From Inquilinus sp052078665 (GTDB taxonomy: Bacteria; Pseudomonadota; Alphaproteobacteria; DSM-16000; Inquilinaceae), in assembly GCF_052078665.1 (NCBI RefSeq), contig NZ_JBQJIK010000013.1, positions 1 to 64,000 of the forward strand: a stretch of DNA of 64,000 nucleotides, given 5' to 3'. The notes beneath the pieces were generated by a model. The model searched no databases. It saw only the letters and a list, made by a program, of their open reading frames with translations, and was not told the DNA's origin. Positions 62,024 to 64,000 of this stretch are shown here, in pieces; position 1 is the stretch's first letter; every line of letters begins with the position of its first letter. Both the position numbers and the translations under genes were made by a program.

Positions 62024-62270
62024 CACGCTTGCCGTCGATGATGTCGTCCAGGGCCGCAAGAAGCTCCGCGCGAACATCGGCGGGTTCCTTGCCCGAGACA
62101 TAGACCTGGCGCGGGTCTTCCGCCCGGCGGGTCAGGCGCTCGAAATCCTCGATCGCCATAAGGACCAGCCGGGGCTTGTTCCGCTGAGTGATCATGACCG
62201 GGTGCCGCAGGGCTTCGGCGATGATGTCGCCTGACCTGCGCGAGAGGTCACTGGTGGAGTAGGACGACAT
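62010..62270 (-). CDS. Phd/YefM-family antitoxin
   Basis: An 86-residue antitoxin: SSYSTSDLSRRSGDIIAEALRHPVMITQRNKPRLVLMAIEDFERL in outline, matching the Phd fold, with an acidic toxin-binding tail. ATG 62270 has AGGAG upstream; the longer in-frame start would run through the operator. It should repress its own promoter via the palindromes at 62289-62321. Confidence 0.85.
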   Translation of the reverse strand: MSSYSTSDLSRRSGDIIAEALRHPVMITQRNKPRLVLMAIEDFERLTRRAEDPRQVYVSGKEPADVRAELLAALDDIIDGKRDGDA

Positions 62271-62288
62271 GGCAGCGATCTCCTGTGA

Positions 62289-62321
62289 TGCTGTAAAATA
62301 CAGCAAAAGCAGCATTGCTGC
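62289..62321. promoter_or_regulatory. Twin palindromic operator/promoter of the TA module
   Basis: Two perfect palindromes: a 17-mer with 7-bp arms TGCTGTA/TACAGCA (62289-62305) and a 13-mer GCAGCATTGCTGC (62309-62321). On the minus strand a TTGCAG/TATTTT pair with a 17-nt spacer overlaps both, so antitoxin binding would block transcription. Located 18 nt upstream of the antitoxin start. Confidence 0.7.
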
Positions 62322-62399
62322 AAATTCCAGAGACGAAAATGCCGCCTCGGATGGCGGCTAATCCAGGGATCGGTGGCAGGGCCGATGGCCCGCAACATT

Positions 62400-62445
62400 C
62401 GTCAGCCGGCGCGGGGGGATGCGGTTTTCGCAGCTTGCGCGCCGG
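62400..62445. repeat. 46-bp direct repeat, copy B (3' end of pncC)
   Basis: Partner of copy A at 61520-61565 (2 mismatches). It covers the last 14 codons and stop of pncC plus 2 bases beyond, so pncC stays intact. Confidence 0.9.
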
Positions 62446-62920
62446 CCAGCAGCAGCTCCAGCGCCAGCCGCAGCGCCTGGGCCCGGACCGCGGCCCGGTC
62501 GCCGGCGAAGACGCGCTTTTCCGTGCGCGTCGCGGCGCCTTGCCGGGCGAGGCCGAAATGCACCAGCCCGACCGGCTTGCCGGGGGTGGCGCCGCCCGGC
62601 CCGGCGATGCCGGTCACGGCCACGACCAGGCCGACCCGGGCTCGGATCAGCGCCCCCGCGGCCATCGCCGCCGCGACCTCGGCGCTGACCGCGCCCTTGG
62701 CGGCGATCAGCTGCGTCGGCACGCCCAGCAGCTCGGCCTTGGCCGCGTTGGAATAGGTGACGAAGCCGCGCTCGACCACGTCGGAGGAGCCGGCGATCGC
62801 GGTCAGCGCCGCCGCCACCAGCCCGCCGGTGCAGCTTTCCGCCGTCGCCAGCGTCAGCCCGCGGGCCCGGCAGGACTCCAGCACCTGCGTGGCCAAGGCG
62901 AGGTCCGCATCGTCGATCAT
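62402..62920 (-). CDS. pncC: Nicotinamide-nucleotide amidohydrolase (CinA C-terminal type)
   Basis: A 172-residue stand-alone CinA C-terminal domain: ATAESCTGGLVAAAL with the catalytic Ser29, FVTYSNAAKAELLGVP, VAVTGIAGPGGATPGKPVG. It deamidates NMN to NaMN for NAD recycling. ATG 62920 overlaps the pgpA stop (ATGA). Its 3' end forms one copy of the direct repeat flanking the TA module. Confidence 0.93.
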   Translation of the reverse strand: MIDDADLALATQVLESCRARGLTLATAESCTGGLVAAALTAIAGSSDVVERGFVTYSNAAKAELLGVPTQLIAAKGAVSAEVAAAMAAGALIRARVGLVVAVTGIAGPGGATPGKPVGLVHFGLARQGAATRTEKRVFAGDRAAVRAQALRLALELLLAGAQAAKTASPRAG

Positions 62921-63408
62921 GCCAGCCCTCCCGCCAGCACCGCCGCGCAGACCGCGGCCGTGGCCGCGCCGGCGGCGATGTCGTCCATCATCACGCCCCA
63001 GCCGCCGCCGAGCTCGCGGTCGAGCCAGGAGATCGGCCAGGGCTTGGCGATGTCGAGCAGCCGGAACAGGCCGAAGGCGAGGGGGTAGAGCCACGGCACC
63101 CCGGCGACCGGGGCCAGGGCCAGCAGCTGGCCGGCCACCTCGTCGATCACGATCGCGCTCGAATCCGCCTCGCCGCCGCGGCAGACCGCGCCGGCCGCCC
63201 AGACTCCGGCCAGACCGATGACAACCCCCGCGATCGCCACCGCCACTGGCCCGCCGAGCCGCCACAGCAGCCAGGCGAGGGGCAGGGCGGCCAGCGAGCC
63301 CCAGGTGCCGGAGGCCACCCGGATCAGCCCGATCCCGCCCACCGTCGCCAGCAGCGTCGAGGGCTGCCAGAAGGTGCAGCCGGGCGGGAGCGGCCGGAAC
63401 GACGGCAT
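62917..63408 (-). CDS. pgpA: Phosphatidylglycerophosphatase A
   Basis: A 163-residue membrane phosphatase of the PgpA type: VASGTWGSLAALPLAWLL, the metal-site segment IVIDEVAGQLLAL, FRLLDIAKPWPISWLDRE and GGWGVMMDDIAAG. It dephosphorylates phosphatidylglycerophosphate. ATG 63408 shares a base with the ispDF stop (TGATG), and its stop overlaps pncC; the three genes form a tightly coupled unit. Confidence 0.92.
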   Translation of the reverse strand: MPSFRPLPPGCTFWQPSTLLATVGGIGLIRVASGTWGSLAALPLAWLLWRLGGPVAVAIAGVVIGLAGVWAAGAVCRGGEADSSAIVIDEVAGQLLALAPVAGVPWLYPLAFGLFRLLDIAKPWPISWLDRELGGGWGVMMDDIAAGAATAAVCAAVLAGGLA

Positions 63409-64000
63409 CAGCGCTCGATCCGCACGCTCGCCGAGGCCTGGGCGGCGATGCCCTCCTCGCGGCCGGTGAAGCCGAGCCGCTCGGTCGTGGTCGCCTTGAC
63501 GCTGACCCGCTCGGCGTCGATGCCCAGGATCTCGGCGATCCGCGCCACCATGGCGGCGCGGTGCGGGCCGATCTTCGGCCGCTCGCACAGCAGCGTCACA
63601 TCGACATTGAGGATGGTGCCGCGGGCCCGCACCAGATCGGCGGCATGGGCCAGGAAGGCGGCGGAATCGGCGCCGCGCCAGCGTTCGTCCGAGGGCGGGA
63701 AGTGCTGGCCGATGTCGCCGGCGCCGATGGCGCCGAGCAGCGCGTCGGTCAGGGCGTGCAGCCCGACATCGGCGTCGGAATGGCCCTCCAGCTTGGCGGC
63801 GTGGGGGATGCGGATGCCGCACAGGATGACCGCGTCGCCGGTGATCAGGCGGTGCACGTCGAAGCCGGTGCCGGTCCGGATGTCGACGGCGCCGCCGAGC
63901 AGTCGTTCCGCGCGGGTCAGGTCCGCCTCCGTGGTGATCTTGAAGTTGTCGACATGGCCTTCGACCAGGCGCACGGCGATGCCCTGGCGCTCCGCCACCG
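63408..64000 (-). CDS. ispDF: Bifunctional IspDF (partial; IspF domain)
   Basis: The 3' part of the gene; the 5' end lies beyond the right edge. The first visible residues (VDNFKITTEADLTRAERLL) are the C-terminus of an IspD domain, followed directly by a complete MECDP synthase domain: GTGFDVHRL with the metal Asp/His, LEGHSDADVGLHALTDALLGA, DIGQHFPPSD, VKATTTERLGFTGREEGIAAQA. The fused enzyme, catalysing two steps of the MEP pathway, is typical of Alphaproteobacteria. Confidence 0.95.
   Translation of the reverse strand, partial: VAERQGIAVRLVEGHVDNFKITTEADLTRAERLLGGAVDIRTGTGFDVHRLITGDAVILCGIRIPHAAKLEGHSDADVGLHALTDALLGAIGAGDIGQHFPPSDERWRGADSAAFLAHAADLVRARGTILNVDVTLLCERPKIGPHRAAMVARIAEILGIDAERVSVKATTTERLGFTGREEGIAAQASASVRIER

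Overview
The window is a 64 kb piece of a very GC-rich chromosome, almost fully coding. Several gene orders are typical of Alphaproteobacteria: pyrG-kdsA-eno-ftsB-pdhABC-lpd-lipA-ratA-(pncC-pgpA-ispDF), with an E1-beta that carries its own lipoyl domain and a fused ispDF. The overall mix (form II CO-dehydrogenase-type genes, acetoin dehydrogenase, CUT1 importer, thiBPQ) suggests a soil- or host-associated member of the Rhodospirillales. That placement is an inference from gene content and order, not from a marker-gene search.

Left part, 1-13,000 (mostly minus strand): a CO-dehydrogenase-like (xanthine oxidase family) locus in two blocks. The structural block is coxG-coxS-coxL-coxM (12931 down to 8333). 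The maturation block is moxR/coxD - GNAT - coxE - two XdhC-type genes - a MoeA/MobA-like fusion (5435 down to 1), joined by 4-base stop/start overlaps. Between them lie an SDR, a class III adenylate cyclase and a VapBC toxin-antitoxin pair. The large subunit has the AYRGAGR active-site loop of form II, so the physiological substrate is uncertain. A second large subunit with the same loop stands alone at 43130-45460.

13,000-20,900: a small coiled-coil protein, an NhaD/CitMHS-like transporter, a GrpB-GNAT fusion, a methyltransferase, and the thiamine importer thiB-thiP-thiQ behind a clear TPP riboswitch; then a 1-Cys peroxiredoxin. A palindromic repeat sits between thiB and thiP and appears to supply the thiP start codon.

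20,849-27,614 (minus): a seven-gene unit made of a GntR regulator, a Cys/Met-metabolism PLP enzyme, a CUT1 importer (binding protein and two permeases, no ATPase), an acetamidase/formamidase, and a signal-peptidase-I-fold protein that lacks both catalytic residues.

27,750-42,219: a lytic transglycosylase, an OmpA-type lipoprotein, acoABC with a strong terminator, an ankyrin protein, a less GC-rich membrane protein, tRNA-Gln, ppx, rlmE, guaB, an S9 prolyl oligopeptidase, a DUF4406 protein and a Nudix hydrolase.

42,222-64,000: a LysR regulator, the orphan CODH-type large subunit, then the core block secG-pyrG-kdsA-[orphan RHH antitoxin, hypothetical, cfa, with palindromic repeats]-eno-ftsB-pdhABC-lpd-lipA-ratA-[serine hydrolase, PemK-type TA module]-pncC-pgpA-ispDF. 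The TA module is bracketed by 46-bp near-identical direct repeats, one of which is the 3' end of pncC, as if it had inserted there.
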